From Anaeramoeba ignava (lineage: Eukaryota > Metamonada > Anaeramoebidae), in the NCBI GenBank assembly GCA_028826165.1, contig JAPDFW010000147.1, positions 618,501 through 682,500 on the forward strand: 64,000 bases of DNA, written 5' to 3'. Below the pieces are notes generated by a model, which saw only the letters and a program-made list of their open reading frames with translations, ran no database searches and was not told where the DNA came from. Each line of letters begins with the position of its first letter. Positions within the stretch are counted from its first letter, which is position 1. A program made the translations under genes and the position numbers. This document shows positions 1-19,500 of this stretch, piece after piece.

Positions 1-435
1 TGAGTAATAATTTATTTGGAAGATCAAGGGAAGGAATTTGAGATGGAGAAGAAAGAAGATTTTGGGAAGAAGTAGGATGCTCTTGTTGATAAATTTCAAT
101 TTTGGAAAGAATTTCTTCAAATTGTGAAAAGACAATCCAGTCATATCGGGAGATAAGATATGAGAATTTCTTATTTCTGAATATAGATCCCTTTTCTCTG
201 AAGAACGAAAATCCAAATTTGGTATAACATTCTGAGAGAATTTATCATTTTGATTCAATTCTTGTAAAAGAGTTGCGTTTTTTGTTTTTAGAAAGAAAGA
301 AGAAGAGCAAAGATTTAATAAATTTTGGATAACCTATATTTGGTGCCCCAAGTTTATCAAGAATTTCTTTCGTTTGTCGATAAATTCTTATTTGAGGATG
401 TTTTTCATTCGTTTTTGATTTCGTGTTGATTTCAT
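1..435 (-). pseudogene. partial, frame-broken protein-coding region at the left edge
   Basis: The minus strand has coding-like, relatively GC-rich sequence, but no single frame stays open. From about 435 downwards one frame reads IRIYRQTKEILDKLGAPN (about 405-345). A second frame takes over with LLQELNQNDKFSQN and RSSEKRDLYSEIRNS (about 340-150). A third reads DWIVFSQFEEILSKIEIYQQ (about 145-80) and stays open to position 1. This fits either a decaying gene or a real exon with two or more indels. A T-rich leader with a CATTTTTC motif lies upstream on the same strand (about 470-530), as before real genes here. I do not recognise the family. Confidence 0.35.
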
Positions 436-709
436 ATGAAAAAGCAAAAAAAAAATTTGTTGTTTGTAAAAAGAAGAAAAATGAAAAGAAAAATAAAAAG
501 AAAAATAAAAGAAAAATTAAAATAGAATAAATAAAGACAATTCTTTTTAGTTGGAAGATTTCAAGAAAAATTCTAAAAACAAAAATAAAGTGAAGTTATG
601 AGATCCTTTTGAATAGAAATGTTTTATAAAATTTAAAAAAGATTTTTTATTTATTTTTTTTTCTTGATTTTTTTCGAAATTTCTTTTTCGTTTCCTTCTC
701 AAGACAATA

Positions 710-4469
<3,760 letters not shown>

Positions 4470-4609
4470 TCTTGACCAACCTTAGACGAAATTTCATTAA
4501 TAATCCAATTTACATTCAAATCAAAATTTAATTCAAAATGGATCCACAATTTCAAAGGAAGAAGATCGCAATGATCCACTTTTTCTTTTCTTTTCTTTTT
4601 CTTTTTTCT

Positions 4610-7030
4610 TTTTTTTCAATCAAAATAAAAACAAAAAATCTTTTCCAAATTTAAAATCATTTTATTTTAATTTTAAATTTAAATTTTATAAATAAATTAA
4701 TAAATAATTTATTATTAAATTTATTTAAAATTTTGATTAATAATTTTTTATTCCACTTTTTTCTTAATAATAAAAATAAAAATAAATTAAATAATAAAAA
4801 TATTATTTTAATAAGAAATAATTTAATTTCAAATTAAAATAAAATTAAAATTAAATTAAATAATAATTTAAAATTATTAAATTTGATTTTAATTTATTTA
4901 TTAAAATATTTTAATTTTTTTTATCAATTTTTTATAATCAAAATGAAAATAAAAACCTTTTCTAAATTTAAAAATCATTTTATTTTAATTTTAAATTTAA
5001 ATTTTATAAATGAATTAATAAATAATTTAATATTAAATTTAATTAAATTTTTGATTAATAATTTTTATTCCACTTTTTAATAATAAAAATAAAATTAAAT
5101 TAAATAATAAAAATATTAATCTAATAAGTAATAATTTAATTTCAAATAAAAATAAAATTAAAATTAAATTAAATAATAATTTAAAAATTATTAAGTTTCA
5201 TTTTAAATTATTTATTAAAATATTTCAATTTTTATTAATTTTTATAATCAAAATAAAAATAAAAACCTTTTCTAAATTTAAAATCATTTTATTTTAACTT
5301 TAAATTTAAATTTTATAAATAAATTAATAAATAATTTAATATTAAATTTAATTAAATTTTTAATTAATAATTTTTATTCCACTTTTTAATAATAAAAATT
5401 AAATTAAATTAAATAATAAAAATATTATTTTAATAAGAAATAATTTAATTTCAAATTAAAATAAAATGAAAATTAAATCAAATAATTATTTAAAATTATT
5501 AAATTTGATTTTAAATTATTTATTAAAATATTTCAATTTTTATTAATTTTTATAATCAAAATAAAAATAAAAACCTTTTCTAAATTTAAAATCATTTTAT
5601 TTTAATTTTAAATTTAAATTTTATAAATGAATTAATAAATAAATTAATATTAAATTTATTTATAATTTTTATTAATAATTTTTATTCCACTTTTTTTAAT
5701 AATAAAAATAAAAATAAATTAAATAATAAAAATATTATTTTAATAAGAAATAATTTAATTTCAAATTAAGATAAAATTAAAATCAAATTAAATAATAATT
5801 TAAAATTATTAAATTTCATTTTAAATTATTTATTAAAATATTTCAATTTTTATTAATTTTTATAATCAAAATAAAAACAAAAACCTTTTTCTAAATTTAA
5901 AATCATTTTATTTTATTTTTAAATTTAAATTTTATAAAGGAATTAATAAATAAAGTAATATTAAATTTAATTATAATTTTTATTTAATAATTTTTATTCC
6001 ACTTTTTAATAATAAAAATAAAATTAAATTAAATAATAAAAAATATTAATTTAATAAGTGATAATTTAATTTCAAATTAAAATTAAATTAAAATTAAATT
6101 AAATAATAATTTAAAATTATTAAATTTAATTTTAAATTATTTATTAAAATATTTCAACTTTTTATTAATTTTTATAATCAAAATAAAAACAAAAACCTTT
6201 TCCAAATTTAGAATCATTTTATTTTAATTTTGAATTTAAATTTTATAAATAATTTAATAAATAATTTAATATTAAATTTATTTAAAATTTTGATTAATAA
6301 TTTTTATTCCACTTTTTAATAATAAAAATTAAATTAAATTAAATAATAAAAATATTATTCTAATAAGAAATAATTTAATTTCAAATTAAAATTAAATTAA
6401 AATTAAATTAAATAATAATTTAAAATTATTAAATTTCATTTTAAATTATTTATCAAAATATTTCAACTTTTTATCAATTTTTATAATCAAAATAAAAACA
6501 AAAATCTTTTCCAAATTTAAAATCATTTTATTTTATTTTTAAATTTAAATTTTATAAATAAATTAATAAATAATTTATTATTAAATTTAATTAAAATTTT
6601 AATTAATAATTTTTATTCCACTTTTTTTTAATAATAAAAATTAAATTAAATTAAATAATAAAAATATTAATTTAATAAGTAATAATTTAATTTAAAATTA
6701 AAATTAAATTCAAATTAAATTAAATAATAATTTAAAATTATTAAATTTCATTTTTAAATTATTTATCAAAATATTTCAATTTTTTATCAATTTTTTTATA
6801 ATCAAAATGAAAATAAAAATCTTTTCTAAATTTAAAATCATTTTATTTTAATTTTAAATTTAAATTTTATAAGGGAATTAATAAATAAATTAATATTAAA
6901 TTTAATTAAAATTTTAATTAATAATTTTTTATTTCACTTTTTTTTTAATAATAAAAATAAAAATAAGTTAAATAATAAAAATATTATTTTAATAAGAAAT
7001 AATTTAATTTCAAATCAAAATAAAATGATT
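4610..7030. repeat. ~310-bp AT satellite, about eight copies
   Basis: A landmark TTATTCCACTTTTT recurs near 4750, 5068, 5377, 5685, 5997, 6307, 6616 and 6932, giving a period of 307-317 bp. Each unit also has AAAACCTTTTCTAAATTTA and a TTTTTATAATCAAAATAAAAA segment. Copies are well conserved with small indels. No plausible coding region is seen; the short open frames are by-products of low GC. The stretch 4290-4610 between the two satellites holds only the possible terminal exon of the slot-array gene and T-rich sequence. Confidence 0.9.
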
Positions 7031-7158
7031 TCAAATTGATTTATTAATTTTTATTTTTGATTTATTAATTTTTTCATTTTTATTTTTATTTTTTCATTTT
7101 TTCATTTTTTCTTTTTTTTATTTTTTCATTTTTTTTTCATTTTTTTTTAAATTTTGTT

Positions 7159-9038
<1,880 letters not shown>

Positions 9039-9211
9039 TCAAAAAGAAAATCTTTTATCTTTTATCTTTTATCTTTTTCTTTTTTTTTTCTTCAAATTCA
9101 AATTCAAAACAAAATTTTTTTTTGTATTTGGAAAAAAAAAAATTAAAAAAAATTTCATTTTCATTTTTTCATTTTTTCATTTTTTTTTAAAATTTTTATT
9201 ATTCAAATAAA

Positions 9212-10025
9212 ATGGATGAAGAAGATAATTGGAAAAAAATTGAATTACCAGAAGAATATAAAGATGAAATTTGGGTTAATATTGATGAATATGATTTAAA
9301 TTATTTTGATACAAAAGAAATACATAAAGGAATAATTATAGAAAAAGAAAAGGAAAAGGAAAAGGAAAAGGAAAAGGAAAAAGAAAAGGAAAAAGAAATT
9401 ATTGAACATTTAAAACAACAAGAAAAAGAATTTGAACAAAATCAAAATGAAAAATTTTCTCCAAATGATTTTGCAGAACCAGTTTGTTTGTTTCCAAACT
9501 CAGATTCATATAAACAAATACAAATACAAAGAGAATATCAAAGAAGAGTAAATCGTGAAAGAGAAAGAAGGATGATTTTTCTTCAATTTCAAAATCAGAG
9601 TCATTCATTTTCTTCATTATTTTCAGAAACAACTTCTGAATCAAATCAAAATGGACTTTCTGTTGAAGATATTTCACATTTACCAGTTTCAAAATATAAA
9701 CAATCTGGAGCAATTCCATCAAAGTAAAAAAAATAATAAAATAATAAAAAATAAACGAATTTTTCCGTTTAAAATTTTATTTAATTTAAAACCATCTTTT
9801 TTAGATGCATCATTTGTTTATCGGAATTTTCAAATGGTGATCTTATTCGAACTTTACCTTGTTTTCATTTTTATCATAAAAAGTAAAAAAAATTATTTAA
9901 AAAAAATCATTTAAAAAAAATCATTTAAAATAAAATAATTATTATAAAAAAATAATTATAGTTGTATTGATCCTTGGTTGTTGAAAAATAAAAAATGTCC
10001 AATTTGTAAAAGAGACGTTTTTTGA
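9212..10025 (+). CDS. RING-H2 finger protein, probable E3 ubiquitin ligase
   Basis: Exons 9212-9723, 9805-9882 and 9962-10025 encode 217 residues. The C-terminal third is a compact RING-H2 finger: CIICLSEFSNGD, then LPCFHFYHKNC, then CPICKRDVF at the very end. It has the Cys-Cys-Cys-His-His-Cys-Cys-Cys order and the IDPWL segment typical of E2-binding RING-H2 domains. The N-terminal part is acidic with a Lys-Glu run near residues 45-65 and a Glu/Arg-rich helix. No membrane segment is seen, so a soluble ligase is likely. The finger is split by two introns and is recovered only when these are spliced. The start has a leader with repeated CATTTT motifs. The substrate is unknown. Confidence 0.85.
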
Positions 10026-10154
10026 AGAGAAAGAAATTTTGATCTTTTAAAAATGAATTGGAAAATTTTTCTTTTTTAAATCAAAAATCAAAATTATAAT
10101 TATAATTTAAAATTTAAAATATAAATTTGTTCTTTTTGGTTTTGGATTTTTTTG

Positions 10155-13100
10155 TTAAACGAAATAACTTTGGGTTAAATTTTCATAACTCAATTCCATT
10201 AAAAGCTGGAAATCATCGTTTGAAAGAGAATCCAAAAGAACTTGTTTTTCATGTGTTTTAAAAAACTTAGCAAAAGTATCTTTTATAGAATTCCTGATGA
10301 TTGGATGAGACCAAGAAATATTTGAAAGTTCGACAAGAGAATCAAATTGGAATTTTGCAATTGAATAAGGATCACGAAGAGCAAGAGCAGAGAGGAAAAC
10401 AACATAGCCATGAGCAAGAGGAAGAAGCTCTTTGTTGCGAGAAAGAAGTTGAGGCGATGATTTCTTGTTGATGAAATTGCAAATTTTTTCAAACTCCATT
10501 TTGTATTTTTCAGGTTCTTTTGAATAACGAAGAAATCCAGAAAGTGTGATTCCTGAAAGAATTCTTACTTCGTTATTTTTGTCAATGTGCAATTTCATGA
10601 TGAATAAAATGACCTTTTCAAACAACTCGTTTGAAATCATCAAAATGTTATTAAACACAAAAATTTGAATAAAAGAAAGCGATAAAAGTGTAATTTTGTG
10701 GTTTTTTTCTCCTTCTTTTTCGCAGTAATCCATTATAAATAATATCATTTCTTCAACAAATATTGATCTTCCATTTCGAACAGGTTCAATCGAAAATGAA
10801 TTGGAAATTAATTCAAGAGTTGTTTTGATATTTTCGTGGAGTTTTTCGTGTTCAGTTTGTGAAAAATTTGCTGATGTTTCAAGAAGAATTTTGACGAAAT
10901 CAACCAACAAAGGACGTGGAGCAAGATGAAGCCCAGCACCAAATAAATGGGAGATGAGGAGAAAATGGACGATTGTGGAAACAAAGTTATTTGCGCGATC
11001 AATTAAGTTTTCATTTAATTTTTCATTTAAATTTTCTTTCATTTGTTTTAATAATTCCTCAAATTTCTTGATTATTTTATTCACAAATTCGTTTCCAATC
11101 TCGTTGTATTCTAAATTTTTCGCTTCATCCATTTTCTCAGAAACTTTTAACCATGGATCAAGAAGACAAGACTCAAGAAGAACATAAATTCCCACTGAAA
11201 AAGAAGAACGGACTAAAGAGTTTGATTTTTCCAAATTGTTCTGGAGAAATTCGCTCATAATTTTGCAAAGTTGGGGTGTTTTCCATGAAAAATTCACAAG
11301 CATATGAGCAAAATATGCAATTTTTTTGGTTTTTTGGAGATCTGTTTCTTTGTCCAATTTCTCAAGCGATAAGAAGTCAATAAAAAGTTTAAAACGTCTT
11401 GGATCGCGGTTTACTGTCAAAAAAACAACTGCATTGCAAATTTCGAGGAAAACATCTTGCGAGGAATGCATCATAACTGTTTCAACATGCTCCTTCAATT
11501 TGCTCCAAATATACTCAATTTCTTTGTAGCTAAAATGCTTGAAAACACCTCGAAGAATACCAAAAATAATTTGTGCACTCACAATTATTGAGCTTGAGTT
11601 TTGCTCGTCCTTGCACAATTTGGAAATATGAGGAAGAATTGCGTTGAAAAAATCAACTCGAGAAATTTGGATTAATCCTTTGAAAACATTTGCAATAAAG
11701 GCATCAAATTTTTCTTTGTTTGCTGTTTGTATGCTTGTTGAATAGCGAATGAGACTTTCCAGAAACTCCTCTTTTATAACACTTTTTGTAAATCTTTCCT
11801 TATCAAATCCGTCTACAAATTTTAGAGGAACTGAATAATCGTATATAAACAGCAATTTCGGGTCTATGTTCTCAAGATTTGCATGCGATCCAAACCATCC
11901 TTTGTCGTAAAATGCGCATTTGGAGTATTGTTCTTCTGTTGAAGGATAATTTTCGATCAATGTTTTGTTCATTTCGTCAAAATATATTTTGGGAGAAATG
12001 AGCATTTTATTTTCATTTGCTTCATTTGATGTAATCCGTTTTGCTATTGGTTTGCACATAATCAATATTTTATTAATTCCTTCAATTGCACTTTTTTGCA
12101 CTGAAACAACTTCACTTGTAATTTTTTTAAAGAAAATTTCCATGTGATTTATTGAAGTGTGTTCGTAATCGGAAATCAAGAATTGAAGAAAAGAAGTGAT
12201 CATTGAATTATATTTCCAATTGATATTTGTGCTTGTTGTTTTTGGAATTGGTTTTTTTTCATCACTTTCATTTTGTTGAATCTTATTTTTATCAAGGAAA
12301 TTGATTAAATTTGAAACTAATAATGCATATTGATCCCAAAATGGTTCATTTTGATTTTCATTTTGATTTTCATTTTGTTATAGGAATGAATTGTCTGATA
12401 TCCATACCTTTGAAATAACTCAAATAAAGATCTGTGATTTTAAGTTGAATAGGAGAAAATGTGTTGTGAGAAGATTTACATATGGAATAAATAAATTGTT
12501 TTGTCAAAAACCAATGACTTGTGATTTTCCATCGTATGTTTTTTGAAAATAAAATATCTAAAGCACTCAAAACAACTTTTCGAGACTTTCCAGGAGTAGA
12601 TATAATTTGAATAATTTCTGGAATAACAGAATATGCAATTTTTGGTTTAACTCGAAAAAGATTGAGAAGTACTTTTTTGGATTTTGATTGAATTGTTTTG
12701 TATTGACTTAAAAGAAAATTGAGCAAATTTGCAATAATGTTATTTAGTTTTGGTGTGTGAGGAGATTCTTCCATAAATCCCAATCGAAATTTATACAAGA
12801 AGTCGATTTTTTGAAGATGGAAACTTCTTGGTGTAATTTTTTTGGGTAAATGAACTTTTTGTATTTTCTTTCTTAAATTATGAATTTTCATTGTTTGAGA
12901 AAAATTTTGAAAGTATATTCTGTGTGCTTTTAAAAGATATGAATGAATATTTACTAAAAGTGTTAAAAGAACTTGATTATCTTGTTGGTTTTTGAGTGCA
13001 CTAAATGTGAATTGAATAATTTTGTTTGTAATAATTTCGCACCAATTATTTTGAGGATATATTTCAATTCCACAAGAGATATTATTTTGAATATTTTCAT

Positions 13101-15952
13101 TTTCATTTTCATTTTGATTTAAATTATAAATTTCATAATTTTCATTTTCATTTTCATTTTCATTTTCATTTAAATTATAAATTTCATAATTTTCATTTAA
13201 ATTTTCATTGAAAGAATTCAAATATAACGTTGATCCAGAAATCATTTTGGATAAAAATTCAAAAATCTTATTGACTTCTTGTAACTCCTTCCGACTCAAC
13301 TTCCTTTTTTCAAAAGAATTCCCAAAAATACTAATCTTCTGAAGATATGGACTCAAAAAATATTGGAAAATTTCTTCAACAAATTCAACTTCTTCCTTAG
13401 AAGGAATATGCCAATTAGTTCCAATAAAACCCTTGCGGTTATTCTGATAATTTTTATAATCAAATCCCCAATATTTCCAATGATTCATTCTGAAATGAGG
13501 ATCAATCCATATCTCATAAGGTACAGAACGGTATTCTGTAATATAATATCTAGTAAGACTAGTCAAAACGTTGTAAATGATTTTCCCAGCAATTTCATTA
13601 ACTTCTTTCTTTTCGTGTTTCAATGCTAGATCAACCATCAAAATAATAGGTTTTTTATACGGAAGTAAATATTTCCCAACATTATTGAAAAGCTTTGAAA
13701 ATATTGTTAAAACACGAATGATTTCAGAATCTGTACAATTTTCTCGAGGTCGAATATCCGCTTTTTCATAATCTTCAACTTTTTTCACTTCTTTTGAAAC
13801 AAGAAATAATCTCTCAAAACAAAACGGTACAAAAACTTCAAGTGTTGCTTCGGGATGTGTTATACTTGCTATCCCACAAATACTGCTCACTCGATCAATA
13901 TAGGAATCAAACACAGAATCTCCAACTAAAACTTGAAGACGAGCAAGAATTTTACTGAAAATTCTTTCTGAGCATTGAGTAAAAATTGTTGAAAAAGTAT
14001 TATTTATCAAGTCATTAATGGATATTCGAACCTTTTTTAATTTAAAAGGCGTTGAAGAGACATTGCGAGAGATCAGAAACAATGACTCAATAAATTTTAG
14101 AATCCATTCAGTCAACCAAGAAGTGTTTTTTTCAAAAACTTCATAAGCACTCATTAAAGCCATTGCTCTGTGTTCATACCCAAAATCTACAATACTCCGA
14201 ATTGCATCCAAATTTGATTTTTCTGTGTCTTTTTCATCATTTCTTTTTTCTCTCCAACTCTTCAAATCTTCTGAAGTTACAATTTCGTCATCATTCGGAT
14301 CAATAATTGGGATAAAACTGAATAAATTTTGAACAAAAAACATCACAGAAAAAGTTTTCCATGAGCTTGAAGTGTTCATTTCCTCAAGAATAATTTCTAA
14401 AAATGGCTTGAAATAATACAGCCCAAGTGTTGGTCCTTGAATTTTGGCAATCCTTTGCTTCTGAAATGTAAATAGAGTTGTTGAGATGTTTTGTAAAAGA
14501 AGAAGGGAAGCCTCTCGTTGATGGGCTTGTTCTAGTGAATCAAATCCCTTCTTGATAATTTTCATAATTCGCAAAATTGTATACTCAGGAATCATTTCTG
14601 CAAATATTTTGAATTGAGCACAAGTTGTCAATCTTAAAAAAAATGCCTTTGAATATGTTGTTTGATAAAGTACAGAAAAAAATATGTCAAACATTTCCTC
14701 TGCTTGTTTTTGAAGCGCAGAAAGTATTTCTTGCTTTTCTTTTTCTTCTCTTTGGAGCTTGTTTTTTTCCACATTACATATTCTTTTTTTCATACATTTT
14801 GTCAACTCATTCACAAAATTATGTAATTCTTTTGAAAGATTGCTAATATTTGATGGATGGAAATATGATTCAAATGCTGCTATGAATCGCTTTAAATGGT
14901 CTTTTGTTGCTTCCCATGAATAACAGATAAATGGTGTTATTTGCGTATGCACAAGATCTCTGAATAATTTAGTTCCAATCTGTTTGGTTTCAATTGGTTT
15001 TAATTGATTTTCACTTCCAATTTTCGGATTGATTTTACCAATTAATTTTGTCATTAAAAAATTTGCATTTTGTGCAAACTTTTCTGAAATGGCTTCTTGA
15101 CAAACACTTCCAGATTCATGCGTATCTTCAATTAGTCTCCCAAAAAGCGAGAGAAAATTCCCGTGCCAAGAAGGAACAGAATCTTTACAAAACAAAATGA
15201 ATTTTAAAATGAATTTTAAAATGAGGATAAAAAGAAAATTACAATTAGATTTTTTTTTTAAATACCAATCCAATCCCATGCATTTATAAGAATATCAAAC
15301 CATTTTGGAACCGAAGTAAGATTCCATGTTGGTAAAAAAAGACATAAATAAGCTTGTGAATCGAAAATTTCCAGAGAATGAATATCTAATTTTGGTAAAA
15401 ATAATCCTAACATTTCTTCTGTAACTTTTTCTGGAAAAAACTTTCTTGATAATTTTACAAGATGAATTAATTTTTTTGAATTTTGAGATTTATTAATTTC
15501 TCTTTTTTTAAGAAAGAGATTTTTTTGAACAAGTTTATAAAGTAATTCCCATGAAATTGTTAAATTTATATCATCTTGTTTCTTGTTTAATAAGCGAATG
15601 AGAAGAGAAGTCATCTTAGAAACTGTTATTGGATCATCTTGAAAAATTGAAAGAACATCAAATAATAAATTAATAATTTCTTTGCTTTCTAAATCTGGTA
15701 ATGGATATTTAAGTTGTGTGTATCTTTATTTATTTTTTAATTCAATTATTTTTTCAATTATTTTTCAATTATTTTTTCAATTATTTTCTTTTTTTTTTAC
15801 TTTTTAATTTCAAAATTTAAATTGCTAATAAAATGTTTATTTTGTGTGGTTTTTAAATCAATTAATGAAGATTTAATTGATTCTAATAAAGTTTTTTTTT
15901 CTTCTTCAATTTTAGAAGAATAATTTGAAGGTAAATTTTGAAAAATTTCCAT
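10155..15952 (-). CDS. PSME4: proteasome activator PA200/Blm10-like HEAT-repeat protein
   Basis: Exons 15952-15801, 15723-15266 and 15182-10155 give about 1,878 residues, close to animal PA200. PA200 caps the 20S proteasome and aids degradation of acetylated histones and peptides. Family features seen are LFLPTWNLTSVPKWFDILINA near the N terminus, long HEAT-like helices throughout, and a C terminus of Ser-Tyr-Phe-Val. The usual C-terminal HbYX motif that opens the 20S gate would need Tyr at the penultimate position; here it is Phe. A one-base break occurs at about 12373-12376 in an A4 run, inside a short Asn-Glu-Gln tract; removing one A joins GMDIRQFIPIT to EPFWDQYALLVSNL in frame. Exon 3 also contains a small NENENE/YEIYNLN repeat (about 13080-13200). 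The leader on this strand has repeated CATTTTTT. Confidence 0.85.
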
Positions 15953-16149
15953 TTAAAAAAAATGAAAAAAAAAATGAAAAAAAAAATGAAAAAAAAATGT
16001 TTTGTAAATGATTTTTTTTCAATTATTTTCTCTTTTTTTTCTTTTAAAATGACATTAAAAAGAATAAAAGAAAAAAATTATTTTTGTTTTTAAATTCATT
16101 TTTCTTTTTTATTTTAAAAAAAAAATTAATTAATTAATTAATTAATTAA
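15953..16149. promoter_or_regulatory. divergent T-tract/CATTTT promoter region
   Basis: The interval lies between the minus-strand PA200 start and the small plus-strand ORF. The PA200 side has three CATTTTTT motifs in T runs (seen as AAAAAATGAAA on the plus strand). The other side has ATTCATTTTTC followed by TTAATTAATTAATT directly before ATG. No TATA-box-like element can be told apart from the background. Confidence 0.5.
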
Positions 16150-16363
16150 ATGGAATTAATTAAAGATTTTGATTATTTTTCTTTTTTAAAAATTAATCAA
16201 AAAAATAATGAAAAAGAAAAGAAGAAAAAGAAAAAGAAAAGAAAAAGAAAAGAATATTAATGATAATAATGATAATAATGAAGAAGGAGAAGATCAAGAA
16301 GAGAAAAATTTTGAAAAAAGCAAAAAAATGTGGAAAAATTTGATTAATTTACTTTCAAAATAA
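16150..16363 (+). CDS. small Lys-rich hypothetical protein, possibly frame-broken
   Basis: ATG at 16150 follows a CATTTTTC leader and opens a frame MELIKDFDYFSFLKINQKNN, then a Lys/Glu/Arg run. The starting frame stops at 16258, but the frame one base away continues with INDNNDNNEEGEDQEEKNFE and KSKKMWKNLINLLSK to TAA at 16361. A one-base indel in the purine run would give about 70 residues. It is convergent with the MST kinase gene. The family is not recognised; it could also be a spurious ORF. Confidence 0.35.
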
Positions 16364-16531
16364 ATTTCAAATTAAAATAAAATTAAAAAAATTAAAACAA
16401 TTTTTTTTTTGGACTTTCATTGTTTATTTTGTTTTTAAATTTGGAAAATTTCAAATTCAGTTTTTCTTAAATTAAATCGAAATTAATTTGATTAAAATTT
16501 GGAAAAAAAAAAAAAAGAAAAAAAAACTGTT

Positions 16532-19500
16532 TCAATTTTTAGATTTGTTTTTAGATTTGTTTTTGCCTTTGTTTTTGATTTTAGGAGAAGGATATTTTGG
16601 TTTTGATTTTTGAGAATTTGCAGCAATTCTTTGACTTTTTTTTATAACTCTACGACTGTGTAATTTTGTGTTTTGTATTTTTTTTAAATTTTCTTTTGCT
16701 TCTTTTTCTTTTCTTTCTTTTTCTAATCTTTCTTTTTCTAATCTTTCTTTTTCTTTCTCTTCTTTTTCTTTTTCGTCAAAAATAATCCGAATTGGAGAAA
16801 TTTGTTTATCATATTTATCTTTAATAACTTGAATTTCTTTGTTCATTTTTATTGTTAACATATCAATCAAGACCTTTAATTCTTCTAAACCAAGATCATG
16901 AAACTTTTTAATTTTAATTTTAATTTTTTATCCAATTTTAATTTTTTATCCGATTTTAATTTTAATTTTAATTTTAATTTTAATTTTAATTTTAATTTTA
17001 ATTTTAATTTTAATTTTAATTTTAATTTTAATTTTAATTTTTATTTTAATTTTAATTTTAATTTTTAATTTTAATTTTAATTTTAATTTTAATTTTAATT
17101 TTAATTTTAATTTTAATTTTAATTTTAATTTTAATTTTAATTTTAATTTTAATTTTACATTTGATCTAATAGGTTTTTGTTCTCCTTTATCTGATTCTTT
17201 TGTATTATCTTCTTCTTTTGTATCTGCTTGAATCATATCTAGAAATGCAGGTTTATAATCTTCTCCTCCTTTTTTCTTCATACTTCGAATATCAACAGTT
17301 CCATAATTTCCATCACCATCATCATCATCATCTGAATCAGAACGAGTGTTTACAGTCTTTTAAATTATAATTATAATTATAATTATTATTATTTTTTGAA
17401 ATTAATTTTTGTTTGTTTTATAATTATAAATCAAATAAAAATTAACTGAATCGCTTGAATCTGTTCTTGAATCAGAATCAGAATCTGATTCAGTATCTGA
17501 TGTTCGAGATTCACTATCACTATCTGATTCTGAAGATTCAGAAACACCTTTTCCTCCATTATTTTTTTTACTTTTCTTTTTCAGTAAAAGTGCTTTTGTT
17601 CTATCAATAAGTTCAAGTAAAGTTTGATGAGTTCCTTTTGCTTTTTTGATAAACTCATGCTAATTTCCAAAAATATAAATAATATTTTAATTTTAATTTT
17701 AATTTTAATTTTATAAATGAATTTTAATTTTAATTTTAATTTTAATTTTAATTTTATTTTAATTTTAATTTTAATATTAATTTTAATTTTAATTTTAATT
17801 TTAATTTTAAAATTAATTTTAATTTTAATTTTAATTTTAATTTTAATTTTAATTTTAATTTTAATTTTAATTTTAATTTTAATTTTAATTTTAATTTTAA
17901 ATATTTTACTTCTAAAAGTTCTATTGCACCTGGTCTTTTATCTGGGTCTTTAGTTAAACATAATGCAAGAAAATCTTTTAATGTTTTACTCCATTTTTCT
18001 GGTTCTCTAAAAGTTGGAGATGGTCTACTTGGAATTAAAAAGATTGCCTTTTTGAAAGAAGAAAATTTTTTTTTTGAAAATTTAAAAAAAAAATTAACCA
18101 TTTTGATTTTAAAAGGAAATATAATAAATAATTTGTTTACTCTCATTGGATGTGTATCTGATAAAGGTGGATTCCCTTCAGCAAGTTCTAAAATTGTAAT
18201 ACCGAGTGACCAAATATCAATTTTGAAATCATATCCAGTTTCTTGAATAACTTCAGGAGCCATCCAATATGGCTTTAAATAATAAAAATATTTAAATATA
18301 AGTTTAAAAATTTGAATAAAAATGTTTTAAAATGAAAAAACAAGAGAATTTTTACTGTTCCTATAACAGTTTTTCTTTTTAACATAGTATCACTTATTTG
18401 ACCAGATACACCAAAATCAGCTAAAATATAATATAAAATATAATAATAAATATAATAATATAAATATAATATAAAATATAATAATAAATATAATAATAAA
18501 TATAATAATAAATATAATAAATATAATAATAAATATAATAATAAATATAATAATAAATATAATAATAAATATAATAATAAATATAATAATAAATATAATA
18601 AATATAATAATAAATATAATATAAAATATAATAGAATTGATATATTTTTATAATTTTCATTTTGTTTATAAACCTAATTTGGAATGACCATTATCTGTAA
18701 GAAGTACATTTCCTGCTTTAATATCTCGATGTATTTTTTTAATCTCATGTAAATATTTTAAACCTAAAAGAACTTCTTTGCAAACAGATGCAATTTGTTC
18801 TTCATTTAAAGTAGTATCACAAGTTTCAATAATATCTGAAACTGATCCACCTCCACAATATTCCATAACAATCTTTTATAATGAGAAATAATTTTAATTT
18901 TATTTTAATTTTAATATTTTAAATGAATTATAAATGAATTATAAATGAATTATAAATGAATTATAAATGAATTATAAATGAATTTTAAATTAATTATAAA
19001 TGAATTATAAATGAATTTTAAATTAATTATAAATGAATTTTATTTGAATTTTAATATTATAAATGAATTATAAATAAATTTTAAATTAATTATAAATAAA
19101 TTTTAAATGTATTATAAATGAATTATAAATGAATTATAATTTAATTTTAAATGAATTATAAATGAATTTTAAATTAATTATAAATGAATTATAAATGAAT
19201 TATAAATGAATTATAAATGAATTATAAATGAATTATAAATAAATTATAAATGAATTATAAATTAATTTTAAAATTATAAATGAATTATAAATGAATTATA
19301 AATTAATTTTAAAATTATAAATGAATTATAAATGAATTATAAATGAATTATAAATTAATTTTAAAATTATAAATGAATTATAAATGAATTATAAATGAAT
19401 TTTAAATTAATTATAAATGAATTTTAAATAAATTTTAAATGAATTATAAATGAATTATAAATAAATTTTAAATTAATTATAAATGAATTATAAATGAATT

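Noticed and set aside
4883-5080. 65-codon open frame in the 310-bp satellite
   Set aside because: It is Leu/Ile/Asn/Phe composition from AT repeats, not kept in the other satellite copies.
16946-17157. Lys-Leu/Lys-Ile tail on the MST kinase
   Set aside because: It is read-through of a TTAAAA intron repeat after a GTAAAATT donor; the SARAH-domain exon follows in phase.
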